Notes: generated by a model not told the origin, from the sequence alone. Positions 1-14,504 are shown, counted from the first letter of the stretch. The stretch: 64,000 nucleotides of DNA from Acanthacorydalis orientalis (GCA_034766995.1 CM068319.1:24814959-24878958); one strand, 5' to 3'. Numbers and translations: made by a program.

Positions 1-265
1 GCATTTGAATACAACTTAATATATTTTAAATAATTGGAAACGTGAACAGGTAAAAATAATTAATATTTTAAAAATATATATCGACTCGAAAATAATACCT
101 CAAAATTCTAGGAATATAATTTCATGTTGGATCAAATTCACGCTAAAATTAAAAAATGCGACTATGAATGTGGCCTAGAAATGTGCTAGAAGTGTTCCTA
201 ATATGTGTGATATGAGTACCTGCCCTATAGTATTTAAATTGTGTATTTATTTACATACATACTCT

Positions 266-266
<1 letters not shown>

Positions 267-310
<44 letters not shown>

Positions 311-312
311 AC

Positions 313-354
<42 letters not shown>

Positions 355-355
355 T

Positions 356-437
<82 letters not shown>

Positions 438-447
438 AGTATATATA
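267..447. repeat. Interrupted (TA)n microsatellite
   Basis: About 180 bp of TA with TTTA, TGTA and TACA interruptions; one of the longest in the window. Confidence 0.95.
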
Positions 448-1229
448 ACAAATGACTGGCATAACTGGACATAAGAGTGAAATGGTTTAAACAAAAACTG
501 GCCTAATTCAACATTCCAGAGTTACAGTTTACTGCCTCTTTAGGCGATCTGCACTCAATAACTGGCCTGTTAACAATATAACGTATTACACCAAATCTGT
601 GATTGTTGAAATTTTTATAGATTTCGAATGAGAAAATTTCTGCCAGTCATTATAATTATGCCACTGAAACATATTTTTTAAAAACGTATTAAAACTTTAA
701 TACTTATTTTTAGAACAATTGTATATAGTTATTATTTCCTGTAGTTAGAAAGTTTGATATGTCTAGTCATAAACGAAAATTTATGAATAATAATTATATA
801 AATACAGGATGTAATAATGAATTTTATAAGTTCAGAGAAAATATTTCCAAAAGAGAAAATATTAAATTAATAACATCTTTTGTACTGATGTCAAAAGTAT
901 AAAAAAGCCATTTTTATATCAATATTGTTATAGTAGAATTATTATCATCTTTTAATATTCATATATATATATAAAACTGATACAACATCCTAGAGCATAA
1001 ATGTAACTGTGTATAATCTTTCCAGTTATATAAAAAAGTAGGAAAGTTTATACTGTCTTTATTTATTAAAATTTTGATGCTGATTTATATTTTCTATAAT
1101 AAAATTGAAATAAGACAGGAAAAATACAGAAAATAAAAAAACGTAATCAATAAACAAATATGTATTGTAAATCAGGATAAAATATAGATAAAGATAAAAA
1201 GAGAACTATCTTAAATTCGAACATGGATA

Positions 1230-1290
<61 letters not shown>
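1230..1290. repeat. (TA)n microsatellite
   Basis: About 60 bp, nearly pure. Confidence 0.95.
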
Positions 1291-1292
<2 letters not shown>

Positions 1293-1538
1293 ATAAATAA
1301 AGAATACTTTCTGCAATTATTCAAAATAATTAACATACAAAACTACTTTACTCACAGATACCCATAGCAATAATATTTATTTATTCAACAATTTTACTCT
1401 ATTAATTGTTTACTTAATACTTTTATATTTTAAATTATCAATAGAACTGTTTTATAAGTAAATAGATGTGAAACAATAGATGGAACAGGTTCTTGTTAAA
1501 GATAAATATATTTAACTAGATTAACTTTTTTATCAGTT

Positions 1539-1601
1539 ATTATCAAATATTATCAAATCGATATTATCAAATATTTGATTTCATTATTAATATTTGATAA
1601 T
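1539..1601. repeat. TATCAAATAT direct and inverted repeats
   Basis: ATTATCAAAT occurs three times in tandem (1539-1573). The last copy, ATTATCAAATAT (1563-1574), is inverted as ATATTTGATAAT at 1590-1601. Confidence 0.7.
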
Positions 1602-1899
1602 AATTACTATTTCATGCTTGCGCGTTAATTGAATCTGAATTAACTTCACGTTCTCTCTTTTTAACAGTGAGATAAAATCGTAAAACGATCTAGATATCTT
1701 TGAATAATGTTTGAAAAACGATATTCATGTATCATATGTAAGCAAGATCAGACATTAAAACAGGTAACTGTTAAAACAGTCGAAGATTGTATCAGAACAT
1801 CACAATTTCTGATAGATAGGTATAAACAATTGTTTTAAAAAAATATTATATTTTTAAAAATAATTTTATTACAATAAATGAAAAACTATTTATTCTGAG

Positions 1900-1901
<2 letters not shown>

Positions 1902-1971
<70 letters not shown>
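1902..1971. repeat. (TA)n microsatellite
   Basis: About 70 bp, uninterrupted. Confidence 0.95.
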
Positions 1972-1974
<3 letters not shown>

Positions 1975-2110
1975 TAAAATCGAAGTTTGGAAAAAATAGC
2001 GAACTTACCGTAATGTTCGTTCAAGTTAATTTTTAAAGGTAATATTTATCAGCAATTATATATTTTTATTGAATATAAATAATACTTAGATCAAATATGA
2101 TATGTAAATG

Positions 2111-2111
<1 letters not shown>

Positions 2112-2163
<52 letters not shown>
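2112..2163. repeat. (TA)n microsatellite
   Basis: About 50 bp with one G. Confidence 0.95.
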
Positions 2164-2986
2164 ATTGTACAAAGGTGTTTATGAAATTAAATACACATTG
2201 CGTGTCACTAATAATTTGATTAATGTTTAGTTTATTTAAATAATACACTTTACATTGAAGTTTTATTAAATTAATCTCGGAATGTAATGTATTTATGAAG
2301 AATATAAATGAATATAAACAATTTAATACGAATTAAAATAAAAATTTGTCATATTTTTTGTAAATTATAAGTTATTTAGAGCAAAATTCTAATATAAATA
2401 TAATTTATATGCAATAAGTAATATTGATTTAAAATATTCTTCACAAGAATCTGTTCAGTTAAAAGTAATATGTATTACTATTTTTATTTTTTAATATTTA
2501 TTAGTCATCAGTATGATATTTATTAATATGACGTTAAGATTATTTAGAAAAACATATTCAAATAACATGCTTCTCCAGAGTTATATGTACGCAGTTTTAG
2601 TAAACTATGTTGGAAATAAGTTGAAAATTTAAAAATATATTTTATGAACAAATGTTTATCTAGTATTATATTTACAAATTCATAATATTTAAAAAAGTAA
2701 ATAGAAGTTTTATGTGTACGCAAGTATATTCTTTTTTATATAAAAATGTACTTATTTCTATCGAAATCTAGTGTAGAATAGATAATTATCGACCTTTACA
2801 TGTTAGCACTGCAAATTGATAATTTGTTAAATAAAACGATTTAATGTCCAACACACTTATAAGAAGATAAATAGGTGCATAAACGATTCGATTGTTAAAA
2901 TTGTTTCATATAACTATAGAAATTAAAATTTAATATTTGTATAACTTTTATCACGTTAGATATCAATTTTAATAATAATCATAATC

Positions 2987-3044
2987 CGATGGTTAGCCCC
3001 CTAGACTGATGGCTGTCGGTTTGTGAGTGCCAAATTGCTCCCAC
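2987..3044 (+). mobile_element. Possible decayed tRNA-derived SINE head
   Basis: GATGGTTAGCCCCCTAGACT followed by GATGGCTGTCGGTTTGTGAG resembles the A-box and anticodon-arm region of tRNA-derived SINEs (GTGGTTAGCGC-CTAGACTG type). The expected B-box GTTCRANNC is reduced to GTGCCAAATTGC. It does not fold as a complete tRNA. It stands out by GC in a very AT-rich setting. Confidence 0.3.
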
Positions 3045-3311
3045 ATATGTAATATCAAATGAGATTACAATCGTCTCAAACGCTTGAAATAAGGATTTCT
3101 AAAGGGTCCTAAATTAATTATATTCACATTAATAGTTGTTAATGTAAATAGAGTATTCTTAATTTAAATTTTAATGCTCACTGATATATTTTAATATGTC
3201 CAACAATTTTCACTCGAAGTGTCTGTAAAAATAGTATATATCTATAGATGTTCTGTATTTTTGTCAGCAACATGCTGTAGATTATTCAATGTGATGTTAG
3301 AATAAATGTAA

Positions 3312-3346
<35 letters not shown>

Positions 3347-3911
3347 GTAATTAATAATATATGTATATGTATTATTGTACAATAATAATGTAAATAGTAT
3401 ATTTTTGTGCTCATGTTCAAACGAAATATACAATATGTTAATTGTATGTGAATTTATTAATGTTTTTTCAGTTACTGTTCCTAAGTTTATGGAGCTGTTT
3501 TTGTCTTTATCATGTAAAAATATGACTTATTTATCCTTGTCATTTCTTTATATATTTTATGCTTAAAAAATATGTCATGAATTCTGTTTTTTATTAAATT
3601 GACTTTTTGTTTCTGTTATATTTGGGTGATAATCCATGAAAATATGTATAAAAAGATATTTTTTTTATAAATGGCTAGCTCCCGCGGTTGTTTTTTTTGT
3701 GTGCTGTATAAATAAATCTGTCATTTTTGGCACCATTGTTACTTTATCTATCATTCTGTGTTATTAATTCTATTTTGGTATACTAGTGGGCGTATAGTAA
3801 TATCAAACCATTGAAAATTAATACTGATGATAATTTTGTTGTTATTAATTATAATTAGTTTCAAGTTGTACTTCTATCGAATTGTTGGTGTTGAAAAGTT
3901 ATTCAATTTAA
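3045..3911. other. 5' flank of the CYB561D2-like gene
   Basis: AT-rich. A short GC patch, GGCTAGCTCCCGCGG, lies at about 3673. The transcription start and any 5' exon could not be placed. Confidence 0.5.
3312..3344. repeat. (TA)n microsatellite
   Basis: About 32 bp, pure. Confidence 0.95.
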
Positions 3912-5157
<1,246 letters not shown>

Positions 5158-5171
5158 AAGTAATGGCATCA

Positions 5172-5177
5172 AATAAA
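5172..5177 (+). terminator. Candidate poly(A) signal of the CYB561D2-like gene
   Basis: AATAAA begins 15 nt after the stop codon. More AATAAA copies follow around 5270-5290. In DNA this AT-rich the hexamer is common by chance, so the site actually used is uncertain. Confidence 0.4.
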
Positions 5178-5446
5178 TTATATTGATAATTAGTGCCTTA
5201 TATTTTTGTACTTATTCATATATTTTTGAATGCTGTTTTAAAAAATTATTTTATACATAAAGTAAAGAAAATAAATTAAAATAAATTAAATTGTACACAA
5301 TATTGTATTTTAAAGGTTCTGTATATTTTAACACAGATTATTTCCAGTGATACTACTAAATTATAATTGTGTAATGTTTCATCACTGATTTTGTGACATT
5401 GCCATTCCTTTTTAGTATTTAATATGGGTATTTTTGTATAGAATGA

Positions 5447-5447
<1 letters not shown>

Positions 5448-5487
<40 letters not shown>
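5448..5487. repeat. (AT)n microsatellite
   Basis: About 40 bp, pure. Confidence 0.95.
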
Positions 5488-5490
<3 letters not shown>

Positions 5491-6004
5491 GAATGTGTAG
5501 TAAATGATATACTGTAGTAAGTTTTGATAACACATTATCTATATATTTACTGTAAATATATATTTGACATTAAATGTAAAATATGAAAAAGAGTACTATA
5601 TTTATTTATATTTTTGTATGAATGTAACACAATTACCTCTGTCATTACCAAACCAGTGTGGAAATATGTTAATAGATTATAGATTATTATTATAGGGTTT
5701 GGAAGAAATAATTTTTACATATTAAATGTGTTTACATTTGCTTATATACATATAATATTATTTTATATGTTAATGAATTCTAAACTGAATAATTAGTTTT
5801 TGTGCCTTCTGGTGATTGGAAATGTTTGTGGAAAAATATATTTGAGTATTTTTTGTTGTCTGAAATATTTTTATATTATTTTTAACAATTTATTGTTTTT
5901 TTTTTAAATGACAAATAAATGATTAATTTATATTAGACTATGAAACAATATATTTTTTTTACTTTAGCCTACTTATAAAAATATTGTTTTGATCGTCAAA
6001 TAGT

Positions 6005-6041
6005 GGTACCTTCCTATTGTCTCTTAATGTACCTTCCTATT
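6005..6041 (+). repeat. 13-bp direct repeat
   Basis: GTACCTTCCTATT occurs at about 6005 and again at about 6029, downstream of the CYB561D2-like gene. Confidence 0.6.
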
Positions 6042-6574
6042 TTATTTATGGTGTAATGGCAAATACAATTTAAGGTAATTTCAGTAAATAACTTTGAAAA
6101 TATATGCTTGTTTGAAATTAAGAAATATAACCAGAAGTTTGCCTTCTATATTTTGACAAAATAATGTATGGAAAAGAAATAGTCACTAAATTTTTAATAT
6201 TAGACGTTTAATTTGTAATTTATTTTTCGTTTATATTACAGAAATTGATCATTCATCAAACATTGAGCTTGTATTATTTTGTAAAGAAAGTATTGTAATG
6301 GACAATTGTATTGTTTATTTGTAAATATATATTATAAAATATTAAGTCTATCAATACTTTTTCACCAATATGTGTATATTATTATTGAATTCTATCAAAA
6401 TTCTAATTAATACAATTTAAAAAGTTCATTTTCCAAAATGTGATACAATGTTATACGTACGGTTTTTTAAAGTAAGCTTGCTTGCCGTTACCAGATGGCA
6501 GCGTATGTACAGATTAGGCTCTTTGTTTGCTCAATTTCTTTAAAGGTTTTGTTCATGATGACCGTTTTGAATTG

Positions 6575-6576
<2 letters not shown>

Positions 6577-6650
<74 letters not shown>

Positions 6651-6670
6651 ACACACATATATAAATACAT

Positions 6671-6752
<82 letters not shown>
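6577..6752. repeat. (AT)n-(AC)n-(AT)n compound microsatellite
   Basis: Two AT runs of about 70 bp flank a short AC run at 6670-6684. Confidence 0.95.
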
Positions 6753-6757
<5 letters not shown>

Positions 6758-7026
6758 TGTATGTATGTATGTACGTATTTATTTCGTAACCTTTTTAAGT
6801 AGTTTTTATACGATTATTATCTGAATTTAAATTATTAGCCACAATATTGAGTAAAGGAGAACAATACTACAAATTACCTTCAAAGTACTGTTAACGATTG
6901 TAATATTTTTAGATGGATAAGCGATTTATTTCGATACAAATTATTTATCTTGACCCATTGATTGCCATTAAAAATATAATGATCATTATTTTAAATAACT
7001 TCTGGCGTTGTAAAAACAGTTTAAAA

Positions 7027-7517
7027 TAGACATGTCAAATATGTGGCTTGCAGGCCGCACGGCAATAACTTCGCTTCTACAATACAATATTTGCAGCCCT
7101 TCACCCTTTTAAATTTAATAAAAACAAAGAATGAAACGAGGCTGTAATTTTGACAATCTCTTAGTGGCTATTATACGTACAATATGATATTTTTTAATTA
7201 TTCGACTTCATTTTGAAGAAATAATAGAGTAAATGTGTTTATATTTTTATATATAGTAAGTGTAGCTCTTGTTATATATTAAAAACTCTTAATTTATTCC
7301 ATTGTTAAAAATTATTGAATTGTATCATTTTTAGATTACTGCTTATATTTGGTGTCTTTATTAATACGGTAAGGATGTGTTATAGTCAGAGTTACGTATA
7401 AAGTTTCTCAGACACATCTGAGATGACTTATTTTATAAATGTTGGTAGTATGCGGTCCTTACCATAAAGCACAACTGTTCATTTACTTTGATAATGAAAA
7501 TGAGTTGAACACGTCTG
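7027..7517. mobile_element. hAT-like non-autonomous element (MITE), decayed
   Basis: The left end reads TAGACATGTCAAATATGTGG and then GCTTGCAGGCCGCACGG. The right end, read inward on the minus strand, is CAGACGTGTTCAACTCA. Both resemble the CAG-ggTGTCAAACTC start and the GGCCCGCAGGCCGCA block of many animal hAT elements. A second GC patch, ATGCGGTCC, lies near the right end at about 7450. The flanking octamers GTTTAAAA and CTGTAAAG match at 5 of 8 positions, consistent with a mutated 8-bp target duplication. No transposase frame was seen. The length is 491 bp. Confidence 0.6.
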
Positions 7518-7650
7518 CTGTAAAGGTTGTTATAAAAAGGTTCTTATTTCACGATTTTTCAATTTTAAATTACTTTTTTAATGTTTTTTTCACATAGATT
7601 TATGTACTTTTCCGGTCATTCTACATAATATACATACGTATTTGCTTATG

Positions 7651-7690
7651 TTTTAAGACCTAATGTACACGTTTATTATAGGTCTTAAAA
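7651..7690. repeat. Perfect 12-bp inverted repeat (hairpin)
   Basis: TTTTAAGACCTA (7651-7662) and TAGGTCTTAAAA (7679-7690) are exact complements around a 16-nt loop, 134 bp beyond the hAT-like element. Confidence 0.8.
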
Positions 7691-8379
7691 TTGATCAAAT
7701 GATTATATTTTCTTATTAGATTACTATTAATCGAAGATGCATGAATAGATCCCAAAGTTGTTTTAATTTTTTATTTCAATTTTTTGGATGAAATAATATT
7801 TTTATGAAATAATGAAAGAAAGCTGCATTGATGGAAGTTGATTTATATTTAATGTATAAAATTATTTTCAGTATACATTTTGTTAGAATCTTTAAAGGGA
7901 TTATAGATATAAAAAATATTAAATTATATATATATATATATATACACATATATACATATATGTGTATAGAGTGAAATGTAAATTAATGCATGCGTTTTTC
8001 ATTCCAAAAACAATATTAATGCAATGTTATTTTCATTCCTTTGCCTTTTTTTATTCAGTACGAGAGAAATGTATTTAGTTAATGTCATTTACATATTCTT
8101 GAACGAATTTCTTGTACTTGCGTAGAGATTAGATTTTCGTGGCTGGTATCGTGGAAAATTTTATATTACAGATTAAAAAGTTAAATTGGATGTTGAGCGT
8201 CTGACCAAATTATTATTCAAAATATCAGTAGTAGCAGAATGTTGTCATCAAATTGAATTTTGTAAATTTATGAAACAAACAGAAATTTATTATATGAACT
8301 GAGATTAGTCGAGTGCGTGTTTAATTGACTTATATTTAATTGTGGATAAGTAGTTTTACAGGATAATATGCTCTTATTA

Positions 8380-8384
<5 letters not shown>

Positions 8385-8448
<64 letters not shown>

Positions 8449-8458
8449 ATACATATAT
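8385..8458. repeat. (TA)n microsatellite
   Basis: About 74 bp with two small interruptions. Confidence 0.95.
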
Positions 8459-9414
8459 GTAATTTTGTTTGTTTGTTAGTGACAAGTACAGTTGTATTAT
8501 TTTATAAGTGTTTTATTATATAACGATAAAATTATACTTGATTTTTGTTTGAATTATGATTAAATTCTGTAATGTATAGTAAATGATAACGTTTGATGTT
8601 TACGCATCGCTAAACTCAGATAATAACTAATATCTGCGTTTCAGTAATATTGTTAAGGTAGTTATATTTTAATAGAATTCATTTTTAATAGCTTCACTTT
8701 TAAATAGTACTTTGAACTAATACTATTAATTGCGATGGCATATTTTTGTAAAGAAGAAAACTAACCGAAACCAATATAAACATGCTTAACGACAAATACT
8801 TGAATGATGATATTGTTCATATTTCTTGTTATTCATATTTTTTTTATTTTCATCTTTTAAATACTTTGATCTTTGTTTGAATCATAACTGGTAAGTGTTA
8901 TTGATTTTATTTTTAATTTGTCTCTGTTAATTGTCTTAAACAAAATATTATCAGTTATGAAAAATCATCTGTTTATGTTGTTAATAAAAATGTATTTTGA
9001 CTAGATAGGTAATTCAAATATTAATTTAGTTGTTTACGAGTATATTTTAAATTTATGGAGTTCAGATAATGAATTTAAAAAAATCGACACACAACGAAAA
9101 TCATTTTCGAAGCAAACAAAAGCTTAAATTGTTGTTTCGAAATGATATGTGACCTTTTTGTTTAAATTATTTCTTGTAATTAATCTTTCGAATACAATAT
9201 GAAATAATCTTAGTCTTAAATAATTAAAAAAAAACCCAACATGACATTTCCAGACTTCTGTAATGTGTTTTACTATAGAAACTACTTGACTGTTAACATC
9301 CGCCATGATGAAAATATAATTTGACGAGATACGTAGGTGCGTATACTAACAAATTTCGTTTATAAATTAACTGTAATTATTATTAAAGAAATATTACAAA
9401 GAACGATTAATCAA

Positions 9415-9560
9415 ACAAGGCGCCCTTCATTTAAGGACATTAATTAATTACAATGCCCCCTTCCCCGCCAGTAAGCATCATATTAAAACGAGTTTGCGTT
9501 TCGAGTTGCGTCTACCTAAAACGCTTATTGCTTAAGAAAAATTCTGAACATCGTAATTTC
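9415..9560. promoter_or_regulatory. Low-AT island with a homeodomain palindrome
   Basis: TTAATTAATTA is followed by a C-rich run (GCCCCCTTCCCCGCC) and CGAGTTTGCGTTTCGAGTTG. It stands out in a 5-kb region of AT filler between the hAT element and the CpG block at 13.5 kb. Confidence 0.2.
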
Positions 9561-9666
9561 AGCTCTTCAGACATTTTTTTTAATGCACAAATAAATCATT
9601 AACGTTCAAATGATAAATTTTTTTAAAGCGGATTTGCACGCATCTTTTTTTAAAAAATATTAACGG

Positions 9667-9669
<3 letters not shown>

Positions 9670-9719
<50 letters not shown>
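9670..9719. repeat. (TA)n microsatellite
   Basis: 50 bp, pure. Confidence 0.95.
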
Positions 9720-9721
<2 letters not shown>

Positions 9722-11755
9722 ATCGTATGTATCTCGTAAAATTATACTTTCATTATAGTTGATATTAACATTAGTAAATATGTATGTAAATATTTTAAAA
9801 ATACTGCGAATTTTTAAAAAAATACTTTTGACATTTATAGTATTGTCAAGGGGCTTTTTTTTTAATTAAAATATTTTAACACTTTTATTATCTGGACATT
9901 AACTTTGTTATTTTAGGATTTTTGTCATTCAAGAACACTCACTTTATATATCATGAATAGTATCTAATATCAGTAAAATGAAATAAATCACGTTGTTCAA
10001 AATATTTTATAACAAGTTATTAAAAAAAAAATTAAATGGTGTTTGAACGTCTTTTGAGCATCCAAGCTAATTTGTGAATCCAATATTATCTTACTATTAA
10101 ATTTAAATGGTAGCTAAAAATTTAACAGTGAACGATAAATTTGAAAAATATATATGACGACAATAATCAACAAAGAAAAACTACAGCAGTTATCGAGTCG
10201 CTCTTAGTTGAAACATGTTTACGAAGACTGCTTATTAGATTATAGTCTAATTGATTTGTCGACAACGAAATTGCCGCTCGAGAATCATAAATTCCGAAAC
10301 TACTGTGAATATCTTATATGGCACCAAATTGTCTCGCTTATGTTGTAATTTTATTGGAAGTTGAGTGAAAAAGGTTTAATTATTAATGGTCTCTGCAATT
10401 TAGTTCTGATCTGAATTCAATCAAAATTAAGATGTTTTTGTTTGATTTTCTTAATAGATTTAGAAAATAAAGATAGAATTTAAGATGTAATTAGAAAATA
10501 AAGAACTATTTCGAACTTCTTTCTCTCTCTCTCTATATATATACATACACATGTTTATTAATTATTACATTGATTAATATATATTTTCTATAAATTGTTT
10601 TAATTTGGTTTTCTAATATTTTTGAAATAATATTGCAGTAACGAATAAATATATAAAAAAATTAGTTTAAGCATCAGGCGGAAGTATTTAAATATCGGAA
10701 TTGTTGTTGATAAATTAAAAAAGTCATATTTGCAAAATAAATAGTGATATATGGTATCAGTATTTTATTGGAAAATGTTAGAATATGATAACATATGATA
10801 ACAAGTTTACATTCAAATTAATCATGTAAATAAGTAATATCCTCGTTTTTGCTGTTAAACATTACTGTTTCATTTTAATTTTGTTACTTTTTATAAATAA
10901 ACGATGCAATTATTTTTAATCGGCAGAGATTGAAATGATGAGTTGAGTGAGTGATAAAAGTGATTTTTGTGTAGTTGATAATAAAATGTTTTGTCACTGG
11001 ATGCTCACTAATACAACTGAATAACTATTGTGAGAAAAAAAATACTATTTTGGAATATTTTGTATTATATAAGTAATGTTAAAATTCTAAAAAATATCTA
11101 GGATATGACTTGATATATCTATAATTATTATATTATATGGAACTAGTTCCCTATCTTATAAAATGATAGTTATTCAGCTATAAAATTCAGCTATAAAATT
11201 TAAATAAATAAACAAGTTTTACATTTAAAATAATATTTTTCTTATAAAAAACCTGTATATTTTGAAAATGAATTGAAAAATTAAGTAACATGTCTGTAAT
11301 TCTTCATTTAAATATAAACTTTTAGAACAAATTGTGCACTTTCGCAAAAATTCGTAAAAATACTTTAAAAATAGATTAAAATATCATTAGTGTTCTTCAT
11401 AAATTTTAAACTTAATAAACATTGATTACGTCCCTGCTGAAAATCTTCTGATGATCAGTATCTTTACCACTAGAACAGCTTAAAATTTAATACATTAATC
11501 CCATTATTAAAACAAGTAAACACTGACATATTATATGACATAAAATGCGTCTGCAACTTGTTTACTCAATTTACTCGAACTGAACAGTTTTCCGGTATAA
11601 ACTTTATTATTTAATGGTGTCGTCTCGCACACCATTCGCGTTCATCTAATCTTTTTAATTACTTCAACAAGGGCAAGATATGTAGTAGCTTTCTTGCGAA
11701 TAACTCATTGTTTAAACCTATTTATAAATTTTGATGCAAAACGTACACGGTCTAT

Positions 11756-11766
11756 GTATATATATC

Positions 11767-11822
<56 letters not shown>

Positions 11823-11835
11823 CACATATATATAT

Positions 11836-11872
<37 letters not shown>
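11756..11872. repeat. (TA)/(CA) compound microsatellite
   Basis: Alternating TA and CA blocks over about 117 bp. Confidence 0.95.
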
Positions 11873-11874
<2 letters not shown>

Positions 11875-12696
11875 TAAGATCCATGTGTGCTATAATATTT
11901 TTATTGATTAGAAATGAACTTTTGAATAAAGATTTTTTAAAGTAATAAATGCTTATACGAATTATACGTGTACGGATTATTAAAGATATTTCATAAAAAA
12001 TATTTGTAAATATGATTAAAAAATTTTTTATATTATATTATGTATTTTTTTAAATATTATTATTAACATTGATAACAAAAATGCTTTTCTAGTATCTAGA
12101 TCTGGTAGTAAGGATTTCGATTCGGAATAAAAAGTTTTTAACTTTTATTATTGTAAATTTTCGGTTGAAATCTATCACTTTATGCTTTTAACAAATAAGA
12201 AGTGGTTGTAAGATATAAGCATTCAGTTCATTCAAATATATATATATATATATATATAAATATGTATGTATAGTTCATTATAACTAGATACTTGTTTAGT
12301 AAGAAATTTACTAAATAAAAACAAAATTAATGTTTATGTCTATTTTACTAAAAGAACTATTGGGCACTGATTAAAGTTGCAAGATACTTGATAAATTAAA
12401 TGTAATTTTTGTTCTTTTTCTATTAAAACTTGTATTCTTCCGGAAACAAAATACAAAAATGTTTAAGAATTTATTATTGTAGTATTTTAAACTGTTAGAT
12501 TTCTTAAAGAAACAATCTGGTTTTTATGGTTAAGCACTCTCTTTGTACATATTCTTAAAAGTTGTGCATTTAAGCACTTGTTTCTATAAGAATTTGTTGA
12601 AATTATAGAAAAATCTGAAGTTATAGACCATACTTCATCTATTATCTAGTAGAAGAGAAGAAAATATCAGGAAAAGATTGATGTAAATATATATTA

Positions 12697-12702
<6 letters not shown>

Positions 12703-12762
<60 letters not shown>

Positions 12763-12783
12763 TATTGTTTCAGTATGTTCAGT

Positions 12784-12835
<52 letters not shown>
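12703..12835. repeat. Two neighbouring (TA)n tracts
   Basis: 12703-12757 and 12786-12835, separated by about 28 bp of unique sequence. Confidence 0.95.
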
Positions 12836-12837
<2 letters not shown>

Positions 12838-13499
12838 CAATTATTGTACAGTTCACAGTTCTGGACTTGTAAATAAAAACTAAACATATTTAAAATTCAA
12901 TATTATTTTTTTTAAAAAATGATTGCAGTACGTGTATTATTCTTATTTTTTTTTAAACATGATAAATGTAAAAATCACATTTTTCTTGAGTGAAAATGTT
13001 ACTTTCGATTTTGTTTTTATTTACATTAGATAGAGATAAAATTTGTACTTTTAGATAGTTCTATTTTTATTCAAATAATGTTAATAAAATAGGATAAAAT
13101 ATTTCATCCAGAATAATAGATTCATTGCAAACCGAGAGAATATTTTTAAAAGAATATTTAATACACCAGAGGTTTTCTATATTTATTGCCTCCCTGTTTA
13201 AAAATATCCTCTTTATCCTTGCACTGTTTGATTGACACAGAATGCTGGTTTAGAAAAAAGATTTTATTTACTTGAACCATATGATGATCTAGAAATAAAT
13301 ATACTATGAAAAACATTATAATAGTGCTTTGTACACCACACCTTCGTAAATGAAAAATACATTAAGGTAAAGTACGTGTCTTCAGAAAATGCATAAATTA
13401 CTTATGTAGCATTTGATCGACGGCTGTTCCGTAGACATACATAGATGGACTGTATAACTATATATTGGAATTAAAATCAACCATATTAAATTGGATCGA

Positions 13500-13620
13500 T
13501 CTGTGCTTTTAATGTTGCGCATGCGTTGTCGAAGCCGACGCCGGCGCTTTTGACTCGACGATCGCTTTTATCACACCACCCTATTCCGTCTCTCTCATGT
13601 TGGCGTAGAGGCAAGAATTT
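13500..13620. promoter_or_regulatory. CpG-rich promoter-like block with an NRF-1-type site
   Basis: This block has many CG dinucleotides in a setting that is otherwise about 80% AT. It contains TGCGCATGCG at 13516-13525, close to the palindromic NRF-1/erect-wing consensus, followed by GCCGACGCCGGCGC. It lies 2.9 kb upstream of the B4GAT1 start codon on the same strand, so an inferred role as the promoter of that gene is reasonable. It could also serve an unannotated non-coding transcript. Confidence 0.45.
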
Positions 13621-14462
13621 CTTACATTAAAAAACTATAACGATCTGTGTTATGTGTCAAAATCGGTTATTTATTTTCTTTCACAATCTATCGAATCTAT
13701 TTTAAGTGTATGTGTTTTAAATATATTTCACTAATATATGCGTGTACAATATGATTATGTAAACAATATTTGTGTTACCTGTGTGCGTTAAGCAAATGTG
13801 ATTATGATTTTATTTTTCTTTTGTTTTCATTTATATTAGTTCCTTGAAACAACTAATATTAAGAAATTTATTTTGAAAAGAGTGTAGAAAAAATTGGGCT
13901 CGAATGACACAAATATTGCCCACTTTTAACATACAAATGGTCTCTTTCTTACAAACATATACTCACACACACATATATATGTATGTATATATATATATAT
14001 ATATATATACACAACAAATGATTTGAAAAGAAACACAATAATTACATATTTTAGATATAATATTATTTTTAATCATTAAAAATAATATATAAATTCAATA
14101 GTATATTATTTGCAATAAACATTTAACTAGTAAGGATTTATTAAGAAATAAATATCTTATTTTCAATTCAATACGATATTGCTTTGGATACTATGGTTTT
14201 ATAAAAACAGAAAATAAATTAAAGACAAATGAATTTTAAATTTTATTTAAATGCCAGTTATAAAATATTAACTTAATCTTAAATTTAGAATTATTTTTTA
14301 TATGGGAAAATATCTTTCAATTTTATGTTTGTAGTAATAAAATTAAAAAGAATTTCATGGAAAAAGTACGGTTTTCATAGATAAAATGTTCATAAAATTA
14401 TTGTTAGATTTATAAATCATTGAAAACAAACAGGTGATATATAAACAGAATATTTATAAAAG

Positions 14463-14504
<42 letters not shown>

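Larger units (their letters stand above)
1..2986. other. AT-rich non-coding DNA upstream of the CYB561D2-like gene
   Basis: No exon, RNA gene or promoter could be supported. It contains four TA microsatellites and the TATCAAATAT repeat cluster. Open frames here are poly-Tyr/Ile readings of TA repeats. Confidence 0.7.
5178..7026. other. 3' flank and spacer after the CYB561D2-like gene
   Basis: Apart from TA tracts (5448-5487 and 6577-6752), the GTACCTTCCTATT direct repeat and several AATAAA words, nothing is recognisable. Confidence 0.6.
7691..13499. other. Long AT-rich spacer
   Basis: No gene seen. Contains TA/CA tracts and the low-AT island at 9415-9560. A CT-TA run sits at about 10521-10541. 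Confidence 0.6.

Noticed and set aside
203..494. Several open frames of 65-86 codons rich in Tyr and Ile, here and at every other TA tract
   Set aside because: They are direct readings of TA microsatellites, equally open on both strands, with no start context or splice sites.
11440..11470. CTGATGATCAG as another hammerhead core
   Set aside because: No GAAA box or pairing flanks nearby, and it lacks the shared repeat tail.
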